The notes beneath the pieces are model-generated. The model made no database searches and was not told the origin of the DNA. It saw only the letters and a list, made by a program, of their open reading frames with translations. The position numbers were made by a program, and so were the translations under genes. Positions 9,595 to 19,174 of a stretch of DNA of 64,000 nt are shown here, one piece after another. Source of the stretch: Bacillus sp. FJAT-29790 (GTDB lineage Bacteria > Bacillota > Bacilli > Bacillales > Cytobacillaceae); contig NZ_JAHNZZ010000001.1 in assembly GCF_019039215.1 (NCBI RefSeq), positions 2,571,424-2,635,423 on the forward strand. Reading direction: 5' to 3'. The first letter of the stretch is position 1. Every line of letters begins with the position of its first letter.

Positions 9595-9738
9595 GGCTGT
9601 TTTCGCACATATTAATGTCTTTAGCCTTCAAAGTTTGCCCGTTGATTTCCGCTGTGGGCACTTACTTTCCGCTCCAATCAACTCAGATTATTAAATAAAA
9701 ATCACATTATAAAAACAACAAACTTTACGAAAATAGCC
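9595..9738. repeat. Family A repeat upstream of hisJ
   Basis: GGCTGTTTTCGCACAT to TACGAAAATAGCC. Its right end is only 11 bases from the hisJ Shine-Dalgarno sequence, so any hisJ transcript must start in or run through it. The remaining 230 bases back to ezrA are AT-rich with no feature I recognise. Confidence 0.75.
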
Positions 9739-9763
9739 ATAACAAAGAAAGGCGGGATTTTTG

Positions 9764-10570
9764 ATGTTAAAAGATGGACATATTCATACCCGTTTTTGCC
9801 CTCACGGCACACAGGATGCTTTGGATGGATATGTAGAAAAAGCACTGTCATTAGGTCTAAAAGAAATATCTTTTACGGAACATGCACCATTGCCGGACGG
9901 TTTCATCGATCCTGCGCCTGCTAAGGACAGTTCAATGAGAATGGAAGAGTTGGAGATTTATTTTGAAGAAATAGCGCGAGTAAAGTCTGTTTACACTAGA
10001 AAAATAAAAATTAATACAGGACTTGAAGTGGATTTTATCGAAGGCTTTGAACAGGAGACGGAAAACTTTCTCGACCAATATGGCAAACATTTAGACGATG
10101 CGATTTTATCCGTTCATTTTCTAAAATATGGGGGGCAATATGATTGTGTTGACTACAGCCCGGATACATTCGCAAAAATGATTGAGAGATATGGGACAAT
10201 TGAAGAAATTTACCGAGTATACTACCAAACATTGCTTCATTCTATTCATAGTGATTTAGGGCCATACAAACCGAAACGGATCGGTCATATGACGTTAGTG
10301 AATAAATTCCAAAAAAGGTTTCCCATCAAAAAGGATTTTTCAGAAGAGATTATGGATGTGCTATCAGCGATTAAAACAAAAGGATATGAAATTGACTATA
10401 ATGGTGCCGGGTATTTTAAGCCGCTTTGCAAAGAATCGTATCCGCCTGAATGGGCTGCTAAAGAAGCATTAAATAGGGGAATCCCGCTTGTATATGGTTC
10501 TGACGCACATCAAATAAAGGATCTTGGGCAAGGTCAAAACCTTATGAAATATTGGCGGGAAGTCCTTTAA
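9764..10570 (+). CDS. hisJ: Histidinol-phosphatase, PHP family
   Basis: A 268-residue metal-dependent PHP phosphatase catalysing L-histidinol phosphate to L-histidinol, the eighth step of histidine synthesis. The metal-binding DGHIHTRFCPHG motif is at residues 4-15, followed by TEHAPLP, TGLEVD, the histidine in ILSVHF, and the C-terminal metal site in YGSDAH. The ATG at 9764 has AAAGGCGGG seven bases upstream, preferred to the TTG at 9761. In B. subtilis hisJ likewise stands away from the his operon and next to refZ and ezrA. A family A repeat lies immediately upstream. Confidence 0.95.
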   Translation: MLKDGHIHTRFCPHGTQDALDGYVEKALSLGLKEISFTEHAPLPDGFIDPAPAKDSSMRMEELEIYFEEIARVKSVYTRKIKINTGLEVDFIEGFEQETENFLDQYGKHLDDAILSVHFLKYGGQYDCVDYSPDTFAKMIERYGTIEEIYRVYYQTLLHSIHSDLGPYKPKRIGHMTLVNKFQKRFPIKKDFSEEIMDVLSAIKTKGYEIDYNGAGYFKPLCKESYPPEWAAKEALNRGIPLVYGSDAHQIKDLGQGQNLMKYWREVL

Positions 10571-10591
10571 TGGGATTTTCCTCCGCTAAAG

Positions 10592-11224
10592 TCAATTAAC
10601 TGCTAAATATACCCTTTCGTATTCATGCCTGCATAGAACCCCATCCACCCATTTGAAAATTTCCTTTTTATATTTTTCAGCAAAATATGGTTCATGGGGA
10701 GGAACATGCAAAACCTCGGTCATATACTGTGTATTTAAAAAAGGCATGCTCAAAAGGCCCTTCAGCTGCAAAATGATATAATCGGACGTAAGGGGACGAA
10801 ATTCTTTTGTTTTCAAACCTCTTTCGAAAACTTTACTAAAATAAAACCGTTCTTTCATCAGATAAGTTGACATAAGTTCACGAACAACTTGCGAATCAAT
10901 TGAAATCTCTCGTAAAATCAGTCGAGTTAAATGGATATTTTCAAACTGATAATACCAAATATTTCCGACAATCTGCTTTAAACATTGAGCTGCGCCTTGA
11001 TCAAGGGAGGTAAAACCCTTCTCAATTTCTTCAATATACCTTTCAAAAAAAAAGGTAAAACAATGCTCAAGAAGTCCCTGTTTATTTTCAAAGTAATAGG
11101 AAATATTGGCGGGATTCACCTTTGCCTTCCCAGCGATATCCCTGATAGAAGTCCCATTAAATCCATTGGCATTAAACAAGGAAATCGCAGCCGAGACAAT
11201 GGTGTCTTTAGAGTTTTTTCTCAT
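10592..11224 (-). CDS. refZ: TetR-type FtsZ regulator RefZ (YttP)
   Basis: A 210-residue TetR-family DNA-binding protein. The N-terminal helix-turn-helix (about residues 20-50) reads GTSIRDIAGKAKVNPANISYYFENKQGLL. In B. subtilis RefZ binds sites around the origin and helps reposition the Z ring at the start of sporulation; this gene holds the same place between hisJ and ytsP. Its ATG follows AGAGGTGGTAAC. A sigma-H promoter with an upstream Spo0A-like box is visible, which fits early sporulation expression. It converges with hisJ with only 21 bases between the stops and no clear terminator. Confidence 0.92.
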   Translation of the reverse strand: MRKNSKDTIVSAAISLFNANGFNGTSIRDIAGKAKVNPANISYYFENKQGLLEHCFTFFFERYIEEIEKGFTSLDQGAAQCLKQIVGNIWYYQFENIHLTRLILREISIDSQVVRELMSTYLMKERFYFSKVFERGLKTKEFRPLTSDYIILQLKGLLSMPFLNTQYMTEVLHVPPHEPYFAEKYKKEIFKWVDGVLCRHEYERVYLAVN

Positions 11225-11302
11225 GTTACCACCTCTACTTTGTTTTTATAAAAGAAATTGATCTCATTAATGGTCATATAAAGTGAATTTCTTGTTATAA
11301 AT

Positions 11303-11350
11303 AAATATTCTTGTTAAAATCACCTTATCCTTTATATAAATCTCGACAAA
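11303..11350 (-). promoter_or_regulatory. Sigma-H promoter and Spo0A-like box of refZ
   Basis: Minus strand AAGGATAA (11332-11325) and AAGAATATTT (11312-11303). The AGGA to GAAT distance is 17 bases, as I recall for the spoVG sigma-H promoter. TTTGTCGAG at 11350-11342 resembles a 0A box (TTTGTCGAA). Confidence 0.6.
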
Positions 11351-11411
11351 TTTTCTGCTATTTCTTCGAATTTAGCCAAAGTACCAAAAAACACTCTAGG
11401 AAGTATGGTGA

Positions 11412-11897
11412 ATGAAGTTGTTTAACGTCGAAACTTATCGTGGAAGCCGTCAAGAAAATTATACATTAGTAAAAAAGCAGCTTGCTGCACTGCTTGAAGG
11501 GGAGTCAAACCGAATTGCAAACCTGAGCAATGCTTCATCCTTATTAAATCTTTTTTTAGACCGAATCAATTGGGTAGGCTTTTATTTGCTTGAAGACAAT
11601 GAACTCGTACTAGGTCCCTTTCAAGGTCTTCCAGCATGCGTTAGAATTCCGCTCGGAAAAGGCGTATGTGGTACTTCTGCCAAACTTATGGAAACCGTAC
11701 GAGTGGAAGATGTCAATCAATTCCCTGGCCATATTGCCTGTGACGCTGCATCCCAATCGGAGATCGTTATTCCATTAATTAAAGATGGCAGCCTTATTGG
11801 CGTACTGGATATTGATTCTCCTGAAAAAAATCGCTTTGATGAGCTTGATCAAGAGCAATTGGAAGCTTTTGTAGAGGTCCTTGTTTCTTATATTTAG
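11412..11897 (+). CDS. ytsP: GAF-domain free methionine-(R)-sulfoxide reductase (YtsP)
   Basis: A 161-residue single GAF domain of the fRMsr type, which reduces free methionine-R-sulfoxide. The DRINWVGFYLLEDNELVLGPFQG block, the cysteine in LGKGVCGTSA and the DIDSPEKNRF turn are characteristic, and the two cysteines expected for the catalytic cycle are in PACVRI and KGVCGTS. A third candidate is C110 in HIACDAASQSEIV. It is transcribed divergently from refZ, and its own promoter must lie in the shared 187-base gap. The long hairpin after the gene separates it from the convergent methionine gamma-lyase gene. Confidence 0.9.
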   Translation: MKLFNVETYRGSRQENYTLVKKQLAALLEGESNRIANLSNASSLLNLFLDRINWVGFYLLEDNELVLGPFQGLPACVRIPLGKGVCGTSAKLMETVRVEDVNQFPGHIACDAASQSEIVIPLIKDGSLIGVLDIDSPEKNRFDELDQEQLEAFVEVLVSYI

Positions 11898-11944
11898 GCT
11901 TTGTAAAACAATCTTTTTTCCGCTTATACAGGGATTTCAACAAC

Positions 11945-12036
11945 AAAAGGGGCTATCCAAAGCTAAGAACCTTCTCCTTCTTTCATTTCTTATAGAAAAT
12001 AAAGGGAGGAGAAGGCACCATGGGATAGCCCTTTTT
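11945..12036. terminator. Long nested hairpin between ytsP and megL
   Basis: Outer arms AAAAGGGGCTATCC and GGGATAGCCCTTTTT enclose inner arms CCTTCTCCTT and GGAGGAGAAGG. T runs flank both sides, so it can end both convergent transcripts. The size and nesting are larger than a normal terminator. Confidence 0.7.
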
Positions 12037-12042
12037 CTATTA

Positions 12043-13230
12043 TCATATTTTTTCAAATGCCTGCTCTAAATCAGCTCGAATATCTTCCCACGATTCAAGT
12101 CCAACTGATAACCTAAGCAATGTGTCCTCAATCCCCATTTTTTCCCGCGACTCTTTTGGTACAACCGCGTGTGTCATCGTTGCAGGATGTTGAATTAACG
12201 TTTCTGCGTCTCCAAGACTGACAGCAATTTTTATGAGTTTTAATTCATTCATGAGTGTTTGAGCCGTTTCTTTATTCCCATGTAGTGTGAACGAAATCAT
12301 CCCTCCTGGTTTTTTCATTTGCTTTTGGGCGATTTCATACTCGGAATTCCGTTCATCTCCTGGATAATATACCTTTTCCACTTTGGGGTGGGATGATAAA
12401 AAGCTTGCAAGTTTTTCAGCATTCTCACAATGTCGGTCCATCCTTACCGCCAAAGACTTTAAGCCGCGTAGCAGCAGCCATGCATCGAACGGAGAGATAA
12501 CTCCACCTACATCTTTTAGTGTCGTCATCGCAACATTTCCAATAAACTCCTTGTTTCCGACCGCAATTCCTGCGATTACATCACCATGTCCACATATATA
12601 CTTTGTTGCACTATGGACAACGATATCACAGCCAAGGGAGATCGGATTTTGCAAATAAGGGGAACAAAATGTATTATCTACGACAACCGCAATTCCTTTT
12701 TCTTTTCGAATTTCAGCAATCATTTGTAAGTCTACTAGTCTCATAGTAGGGTTAATTGGAGTTTCTACATAAATACAAACCGTTTCTGGACGAATCTCCT
12801 TTAATATTTGTTCTTTTGTTTCCATTGCGGAAAAATTATGGCTGATTTTATACTTTTCATCCATCATTTGCAGCAAGCCGAACGTACAGCCATATAAACC
12901 TTGCGAACATAAAATATGGTCACCCGTTTTTGTTAAGGCAAGCAAAATCGCTGAAACAGCAGCCATTCCCGATCCGAAGGCAAGGGCAGCCTCCCCATTC
13001 TCAAGAGCCGCCATTCGATCTTCAAGCATCTTCACTGTCGGATTGCCAAGCCTTGAATAGATAAACCCTTCTTCCACTCCCGCAAAGCGCCTTTCTCCTT
13101 GTTTTGCGGTCTCGAAAGTATAAGTCGACGTTTGAAAAATGGGCGGTGCAAGACTCCCATGATACTTTTCTGATTCATATCCCTCATGGATTAATTTTGT
13201 TTCAAATTTAGTAGGATTCTTTTCAGTCAC
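12043..13230 (-). CDS. megL: Methionine gamma-lyase (Cys/Met PLP-dependent family)
   Basis: A 395-residue PLP enzyme of the cystathionine synthase/lyase family. Methionine gamma-lyases cleave methionine to methanethiol, ammonia and 2-oxobutyrate. The PLP lysine is in HSATKYICGHGDV, and the active-site cysteine that marks this subgroup is in GLYGCTFGL. The YSRLGNPT and FGSGMAA loops are present. The start is GTG at 13230 with AAAGGGGGAAG upstream. A perfect cre site lies just upstream, so CcpA repression in glucose is likely. The gene is not at this place in B. subtilis as I remember it, so it looks like an insertion between ytsP and dgcP. Cystathionine gamma-lyase is the main alternative. Confidence 0.82.
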   Translation of the reverse strand: MTEKNPTKFETKLIHEGYESEKYHGSLAPPIFQTSTYTFETAKQGERRFAGVEEGFIYSRLGNPTVKMLEDRMAALENGEAALAFGSGMAAVSAILLALTKTGDHILCSQGLYGCTFGLLQMMDEKYKISHNFSAMETKEQILKEIRPETVCIYVETPINPTMRLVDLQMIAEIRKEKGIAVVVDNTFCSPYLQNPISLGCDIVVHSATKYICGHGDVIAGIAVGNKEFIGNVAMTTLKDVGGVISPFDAWLLLRGLKSLAVRMDRHCENAEKLASFLSSHPKVEKVYYPGDERNSEYEIAQKQMKKPGGMISFTLHGNKETAQTLMNELKLIKIAVSLGDAETLIQHPATMTHAVVPKESREKMGIEDTLLRLSVGLESWEDIRADLEQAFEKI

Positions 13231-13247
13231 AATTCTTCCCCCTTTAA

Positions 13248-13267
13248 TGTAAACGCTTTCAATTATA
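13248..13267 (-). promoter_or_regulatory. Perfect cre site overlapping the megL promoter region
   Basis: TGTAAACGCTTTCA at 13248-13261 matches the CcpA consensus TGWAANCGNTNWCA at every position. A minus-strand TATAAT (13267-13262) abuts it, so a bound CcpA would cover the presumed transcription start. Confidence 0.75.
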
Positions 13268-13361
13268 TTCAGAAATATAACACTCTTATAGAATATGATA
13301 ACTCAAATCACATTGAATGTATTTATTTATTAAAATATTGAATGTTAATTTCATTATTTTA

Positions 13362-13500
13362 GGCTGTTTAGAAAAATTTATTGTTTTCTGTAACAGTAAT
13401 AATCATTTCCAAAAATGGTTATTAGTACCGAAAGGGTAATTGAAAGGAGAAAAACGAGCACGAAAAGGGGTTATTCGTGCCCTAAACTAATCGAATCAGG
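13362..13500. repeat. Partial family A end plus hairpin element
   Basis: GGCTGTTTAGAAAAATTTATTG at 13362 resembles a solo left end of family A. It is followed by a stretch with related GGTTATTAGTACC and GGTTATTCGTGCC words, and a hairpin GCACGAA (13458-13464) with TTCGTGC (13474-13480). The pattern looks like a degenerate intergenic repeat. Confidence 0.4.
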
Positions 13501-13585
13501 AAAACCGGTCATTATAAGGAGATCATGGTTATTTAGATAAAAAAGCATGTAACAACAAGCTCTTAGAGATGAGCTTTATTTTTGA

Positions 13586-13627
13586 AAAATAAAGAAAGAC
13601 CTGTCGCACATGCATCACGACTAGGTC
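13586..13627 (-). terminator. dgcP terminator
   Basis: Minus-strand arms GACCTAGTCG and CGACAGGTC, then TTTCTTTATTTTT; it begins one base after the stop codon. Confidence 0.7.
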
Positions 13628-13628
13628 C

Positions 13629-15509
13629 TTATCTGTTAGCTTCGTCAAACCCTTGATTGACAACCTTATTTTTTCCTGTTTGTTTAGCTGTGTACAGCGC
13701 TTTGTCTGCTCGTTTAAATAAGGCAGAGTAGGTGTCTTTGCGCCCTCTGTTCCAATAGGAGACGCCACATGAAATGGTCACTTGCGGTTTCGTATTTTCA
13801 AATACTCTTCTGACGAGCCTTTCTGCTATTACGAGTCCAGCAGTTAAAGATACACCTGGCAAATAGATAGCTAGCTCTTCTCCACCCCATCTTGCACCGA
13901 TGTCAGTTCCTCTTATATTCGCATTAACGATGTCGGCTACTTGAATAATAACATCGTCCCCCACCTGATGGCCGAATGTATCATTGACTAATTTAAAATC
14001 GTCAATATCAATCAGCATAAATGTGCCTTCGTGATCTTCATTCATCGAGAGATGTATCTTTTCATCAAGATAGTTTCGTGAAAACAGCTTCGTTAGATGA
14101 TCCGTGACAACCATTTTTTCAAGTTCTTCCCTAAGCATCGAATTGGTAAATGCGAGGGTTGAGTGATGGATTAGTGATTGGAGCAATTTAAATGTATCAA
14201 AAGAGAAATGGTAAGGTGCTTGACTCATAACAAGCGCAAATCCTTTTAATAGCCCTGATTGAATCATCGGAACGGCCATAATTGATTTAAAGTGAATACT
14301 AGGAGAATCTTCTTGCAGATTAAAATCCCCGATGAAAAGGGCTTCTTTCTCCTTTTCTACTTTTCCCTTTATGTAATTGATATAAATTTCTCCAGCTTTC
14401 GAGTGAAAGAACTCTGTACTGCCTTCTAACACTTTTATTTGCTGATAGTCTTGGGAGAGCAGGATAAATCCGACTTCCTCCGCATCAAATGAATTTGAAA
14501 TCTGCATAGTAATGAAAGCCATTGTTTCTGTCAGCCGCAAATTGGAATTTAATTTATGTGACGTTTCATTGATTAATTGAAGATCTGATATTAAACGTTT
14601 TGATTGCTGATAAAGCTGAGCATTTTCTAAAGCGCTTCCAGCTGTGTTTGCCAAAAGAGTAATAAATTCCACTTCATTATTCGGGAACACAAGTGTATTT
14701 GGCGCTATTACCTGTAAAACCCCATACACCCCTTGCTTCCCCTTCAAAGGAGCATAAAGAACGGATCTTCTCTCTTGTATTGAATCTTCAAATTGAACGA
14801 TTCCAGTTACATATGCCTGCATCGCAGCAATATTTTCACTATCATACTCTAAATCTCTTATCGGTAAATCCCGATGTTTATTGTTGTCATGTGATAAAAG
14901 AAGATAGTAGGAAAATGTTGGGTAAACTTCCTGCAATGTATAAATGATTTCCCCTAGTACATCGTCCATATTCATCGAGGAATGAAACTTTTCCGTAACA
15001 CGAAACAGCTGTTTATACCTTTTTTCTTCTAAAACAGTTTTTGCAAGGCTCTGTACCTTAAATAAAAATTGTGCAGATTCTTCGCTTAGCTTTTCAAGAA
15101 CAGGATCTGGGAATTGGTCAAAAAAACCTTTTTGCCCTTTTAAAGCTAAAAAACCAAGCATACAGTCTTTTTTCATAAGGAGCAGCATTATATTCGATTC
15201 TTCAAATCCGGGAAATGTGTGTTGAAAGATCCTTTTTTCTTGAGCCTTTTCTTTGAGCTCAAGCCAGGAAATATCAGGCTGAAGGAATAATGGATCTGAA
15301 TCTGCCATTGTAGAAGCTTCAAGCAGTATTTCCTGTTTCCACTCATTATAGCTAAACAGAGTCACATCCTGTGCACCCGTCACTTCTTTTATCACTGCAA
15401 GCATTTTTATCAATAAATCTTCATAATTCAATAAACCATTTTCCGTATCTATAATCTCAAAGAAGCGACTTTTCAATATTAAAATCATTTTGTTTTCAAG
15501 ATATTCCAT
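13629..15509 (-). CDS. dgcP: GAF-GAF-GGDEF diguanylate cyclase DgcP (YtrP)
   Basis: A cytoplasmic protein of about 626 residues with two or more GAF-like sensory domains (roughly residues 10-165, 175-300 and 320-450) and a C-terminal GGDEF domain that makes cyclic di-GMP from two GTP. The active-site loop is GGEEL at residues 542-546. An RxxD inhibitory site, RGTD, lies five residues upstream, so product feedback is expected. It holds the locus of B. subtilis ytrP/dgcP, upstream of rpsD. I chose the ATG at 15509 because AGGTGATG lies six bases before it; starts at 15518 or 15521 overlap that site. Confidence 0.9.
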   Translation of the reverse strand: MEYLENKMILILKSRFFEIIDTENGLLNYEDLLIKMLAVIKEVTGAQDVTLFSYNEWKQEILLEASTMADSDPLFLQPDISWLELKEKAQEKRIFQHTFPGFEESNIMLLLMKKDCMLGFLALKGQKGFFDQFPDPVLEKLSEESAQFLFKVQSLAKTVLEEKRYKQLFRVTEKFHSSMNMDDVLGEIIYTLQEVYPTFSYYLLLSHDNNKHRDLPIRDLEYDSENIAAMQAYVTGIVQFEDSIQERRSVLYAPLKGKQGVYGVLQVIAPNTLVFPNNEVEFITLLANTAGSALENAQLYQQSKRLISDLQLINETSHKLNSNLRLTETMAFITMQISNSFDAEEVGFILLSQDYQQIKVLEGSTEFFHSKAGEIYINYIKGKVEKEKEALFIGDFNLQEDSPSIHFKSIMAVPMIQSGLLKGFALVMSQAPYHFSFDTFKLLQSLIHHSTLAFTNSMLREELEKMVVTDHLTKLFSRNYLDEKIHLSMNEDHEGTFMLIDIDDFKLVNDTFGHQVGDDVIIQVADIVNANIRGTDIGARWGGEELAIYLPGVSLTAGLVIAERLVRRVFENTKPQVTISCGVSYWNRGRKDTYSALFKRADKALYTAKQTGKNKVVNQGFDEANR

Positions 15510-15650
15510 CTTTGTCATCACCTATTTATAATCCTATTCGCTACCCCTAATGTAATAATTTCAATTGTACCGTCCAACATAATAAATAGAAACTTCATTA
15601 AACTAATTATATATTCTTTTGCCTGAAATCCCCTACAAAACTTATGTCAA

Positions 15651-16238
15651 TTATGTTTCAATCGTCGCAATTTTCAAACCTTGACGGGTAATGACTAACC
15701 ACAACAACCCATCTTCTGATAGAGAATATATGCCTTTTGGCGTTTCCCCATCCATCAAGGGGATTGACTGCTTGTCGTTTATTAAAATGACAGATTTTTT
15801 TTCATTATAAATAAAAGTTGTTTCTAACGGAGAAGTCTTCCTCTGGCTTTGATTTCTTTTTACTTCCTTTAAGCTGTTGGTAAAATACAGCCACTCTCCA
15901 TTTATATGAATCCAGAGCCCTATTCCACTTAGATCTAGGGACATATCGTCTGGAGCACTCCCCAGTTCCGCTGCCTGGAGCGTTTTGAATTTAAAGCGAT
16001 TCGTTCTTTCGATTTCATAGACTGCCAAAAGGTGCTTGCTGTTCTTATATTCATAAAGTGCCACAACCGGATGGTCTTTCGTATGTATACTAGTCTGAAG
16101 AACGAGGGCTAAAGGATGATTTGCTTCGACTTTTAACCGACTATTCTCATGACGGTATAAAAAAGCACTTATCGTAATGAGAATAAAAAAGCCGATTAAC
16201 ATAAATCGGACACATTTCTCTTTCATCGTTTCGTTCAT
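15651..16238 (-). CDS. Uncharacterised single-pass membrane protein
   Basis: I do not recognise this 195-residue protein. It has one N-terminal transmembrane segment (about residues 11-26, RFMLIGFFILITISAF) with positive residues before it, so the rest should face outside. The outer part is rich in beta-prone segments with repeated tryptophan-containing motifs such as GIGLWIHINGEWLYF and GLLWLVITRQGLKI, reminiscent of a small propeller-like or DUF sensor fold, but I can support no function. The start is ATG at 16238 with AAGAGTGAT upstream. It lies between dgcP and rpsD; a role alongside DgcP is possible but not shown. Confidence 0.7.
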   Translation of the reverse strand: MNETMKEKCVRFMLIGFFILITISAFLYRHENSRLKVEANHPLALVLQTSIHTKDHPVVALYEYKNSKHLLAVYEIERTNRFKFKTLQAAELGSAPDDMSLDLSGIGLWIHINGEWLYFTNSLKEVKRNQSQRKTSPLETTFIYNEKKSVILINDKQSIPLMDGETPKGIYSLSEDGLLWLVITRQGLKIATIET

Positions 16239-16343
16239 ATAATCACTCTTATATCAATTAAACTTTATTTTATTATACCATATCTTTTTGAAGTAAAAAT
16301 AAAATAATGTAAGGCGATTCTTGTATTCGAAATTGATTACCCC

Positions 16344-16373
16344 TTGACTTCCCATTATGAAAAATTATATACT
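16344..16373 (+). promoter_or_regulatory. Sigma-A promoter of rpsD
   Basis: TTGACT at 16344-16349, an 18-base spacer and TATACT at 16368-16373, about 200 bases upstream of the start codon, leaving a long leader. Confidence 0.7.
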
Positions 16374-16379
16374 ATTAGT

Positions 16380-16562
16380 TGTGTAAAATATTGCAGCCTA
16401 TGTGATCGCATGATGTCTTATTTTGTTCCTCAATAGAATCTATTTCTAGGATGGGGTACTGTGTAACCCTCTGCTGCTAGGGCGAAGGTACATGAAAACA
16501 AAATGAACATGATTGCTCGGCACATCTGTTTTTATTTTACCAAAATAAAAACATTAAAGGAG
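16380..16562 (+). promoter_or_regulatory. rpsD leader, probable S4 autoregulatory RNA
   Basis: The transcript has about 180 untranslated bases with structured GC-rich parts in otherwise AT-rich sequence, including GGGGTACTGTGTAACCC and CTGCTGCTAGGGCGAAGG. B. subtilis rpsD is repressed by S4 binding its own leader. The same role is inferred from position and structure; I did not fold it. Confidence 0.6.
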
Positions 16563-16570
16563 GAGTCTTA

Positions 16571-17173
16571 ATGGCTCGTTATACTGGTCCAAGCTGGAAA
16601 CTTTCCCGTCGTCTTGGAATCTCTCTAAGCGGAACTGGAAAAGAATTAGATAAGCGTCCTTACGCACCTGGACAACATGGTCCAAACCAACGTAAAAAAT
16701 TATCTGAATACGGATTACAATTACAAGAAAAGCAAAAACTTCGTCATATGTATGGAGTAACTGAGCGCCAATTCCGTAACTTATATGACAGAGCTGGCAA
16801 AATGGCTGGTAAACACGGTGAAAACTTCATGGTTCTTTTAGAATCACGTTTAGACAACGTAGTTTATCGTCTAGGATTAGCTCGTACTCGCCGTCAGGCA
16901 CGCCAAATTGTTAACCACGGTCACGTGATGGTTGATGGAGCACGTGTTGATATTCCATCTTACCGTTTACAACCAGGTCAAACAATTACTCTACGCGAAA
17001 AATCTCGCAATCTTGACATCGTTAAAGAAGCAATCGAAGTGAATAACTTCGTTCCTGACTTTGTAACTTTCGATGCTGATAAATTAGAAGGTACTTTCGC
17101 TCGTTTCCCTGAGCGTTCTGAACTTCCAGCTGAAATTAATGAAGCTCTTATCGTTGAGTTCTACTCTCGTTAA
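16571..17173 (+). CDS. rpsD: 30S ribosomal protein S4
   Basis: A 200-residue primary rRNA-binding protein that nucleates assembly of the 30S body. The N-terminal [17 protein letters not shown], the [22 protein letters not shown] block and the S4 RNA-binding domain (about residues 92-155, [17 protein letters not shown]) are all typical. It lacks the zinc-binding cysteines of the C+ form. It is monocistronic, with AAAGGAGGAG before the ATG and a strong terminator behind. It uses the favoured codons of a highly expressed gene, in contrast to its neighbours. The long leader suggests autogenous control. Confidence 0.99.
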   Translation: MARYTGPSWKLSRRLGISLSGTGKELDKRPYAPGQHGPNQRKKLSEYGLQLQEKQKLRHMYGVTERQFRNLYDRAGKMAGKHGENFMVLLESRLDNVVYRLGLARTRRQARQIVNHGHVMVDGARVDIPSYRLQPGQTITLREKSRNLDIVKEAIEVNNFVPDFVTFDADKLEGTFARFPERSELPAEINEALIVEFYSR

Positions 17174-17185
17174 TCTTTATTATCA

Positions 17186-17225
17186 AAAAATCCTGCCAAG
17201 AGTATTTGGCAGGATTTTTTATTTT
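17186..17225 (+). terminator. rpsD terminator
   Basis: Arms TCCTGCCAA and TTGGCAGGA with a T run; A residues on the other side. Confidence 0.9.
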
Positions 17226-17254
17226 TCTTTATTTAAACCTCCAATTGAGCGCAA

Positions 17255-17290
17255 AATAAAACAAGCTGACCTATGAATAGGCCAGCTACT
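17255..17290 (-). terminator. tyrS terminator
   Basis: Minus-strand arms AGCTGGCCT and AGGTCAGCT, then TGTTTTATTTTG. Confidence 0.75.
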
Positions 17291-17298
17291 TAGGATAT

Positions 17299-18834
<1,536 letters not shown>

Positions 18835-18907
18835 ATTTTTTTAGATTAAAGTATTTTTATCATATCCAATAAAATATGTCAAATCTCTTTAATAGGTATT
18901 ACATTAA

Positions 18908-19078
18908 GTTGATTGGAGCGGAAGGTGCGAGACTCCTGCGGGAGCAGCGGGACAGGTGAGACCCCACAGGCGCAGAGCGCCGAGGAGGCTCACCGCCCGC
19001 CCCGCGGAAAGCGAGCATCCTGGAGCAGAAATCAAATACACCTCCTTTTTTAATAGCAACAAAGTTTACGAAAACAGC
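18908..19078. repeat. Family A repeat with long GC-rich core
   Basis: A GC-rich core of about 110 bases (GACTCCTGCGGGAGCAGCGG, GCGCAGAGCGCCGAGGAGG, GCCCGCCCCGCGGAAAG) with the right terminus TTTACGAAAACAGC. The left terminus is degenerate. Confidence 0.75.
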
Positions 19079-19138
19079 TTTTCTAAAAAGGAAATTTCAG
19101 AAAAATGGCGAACCTTGTCATAATGAGGTATCTGTTTA

Positions 19139-19147
19139 TGCTATAAT
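19139..19147 (+). promoter_or_regulatory. Extended -10 promoter of the penicillin-binding protein gene
   Basis: TGCTATAAT, a perfect extended -10 motif, 27 bases upstream of the start codon. The nearest -35-like TTGTCA (19115) is too far at 21 bases, as expected for an extended -10 promoter. Confidence 0.5.
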
Positions 19148-19174
19148 GTATGTGATTTTAGGGGGATTGATTCG

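Noticed and set aside
13536-13590. Plus-strand terminator with arms AAGCTC and GAGCTT
   Set aside because: No plus-strand gene lies upstream, and the dgcP terminator next to it is stronger on the minus strand.
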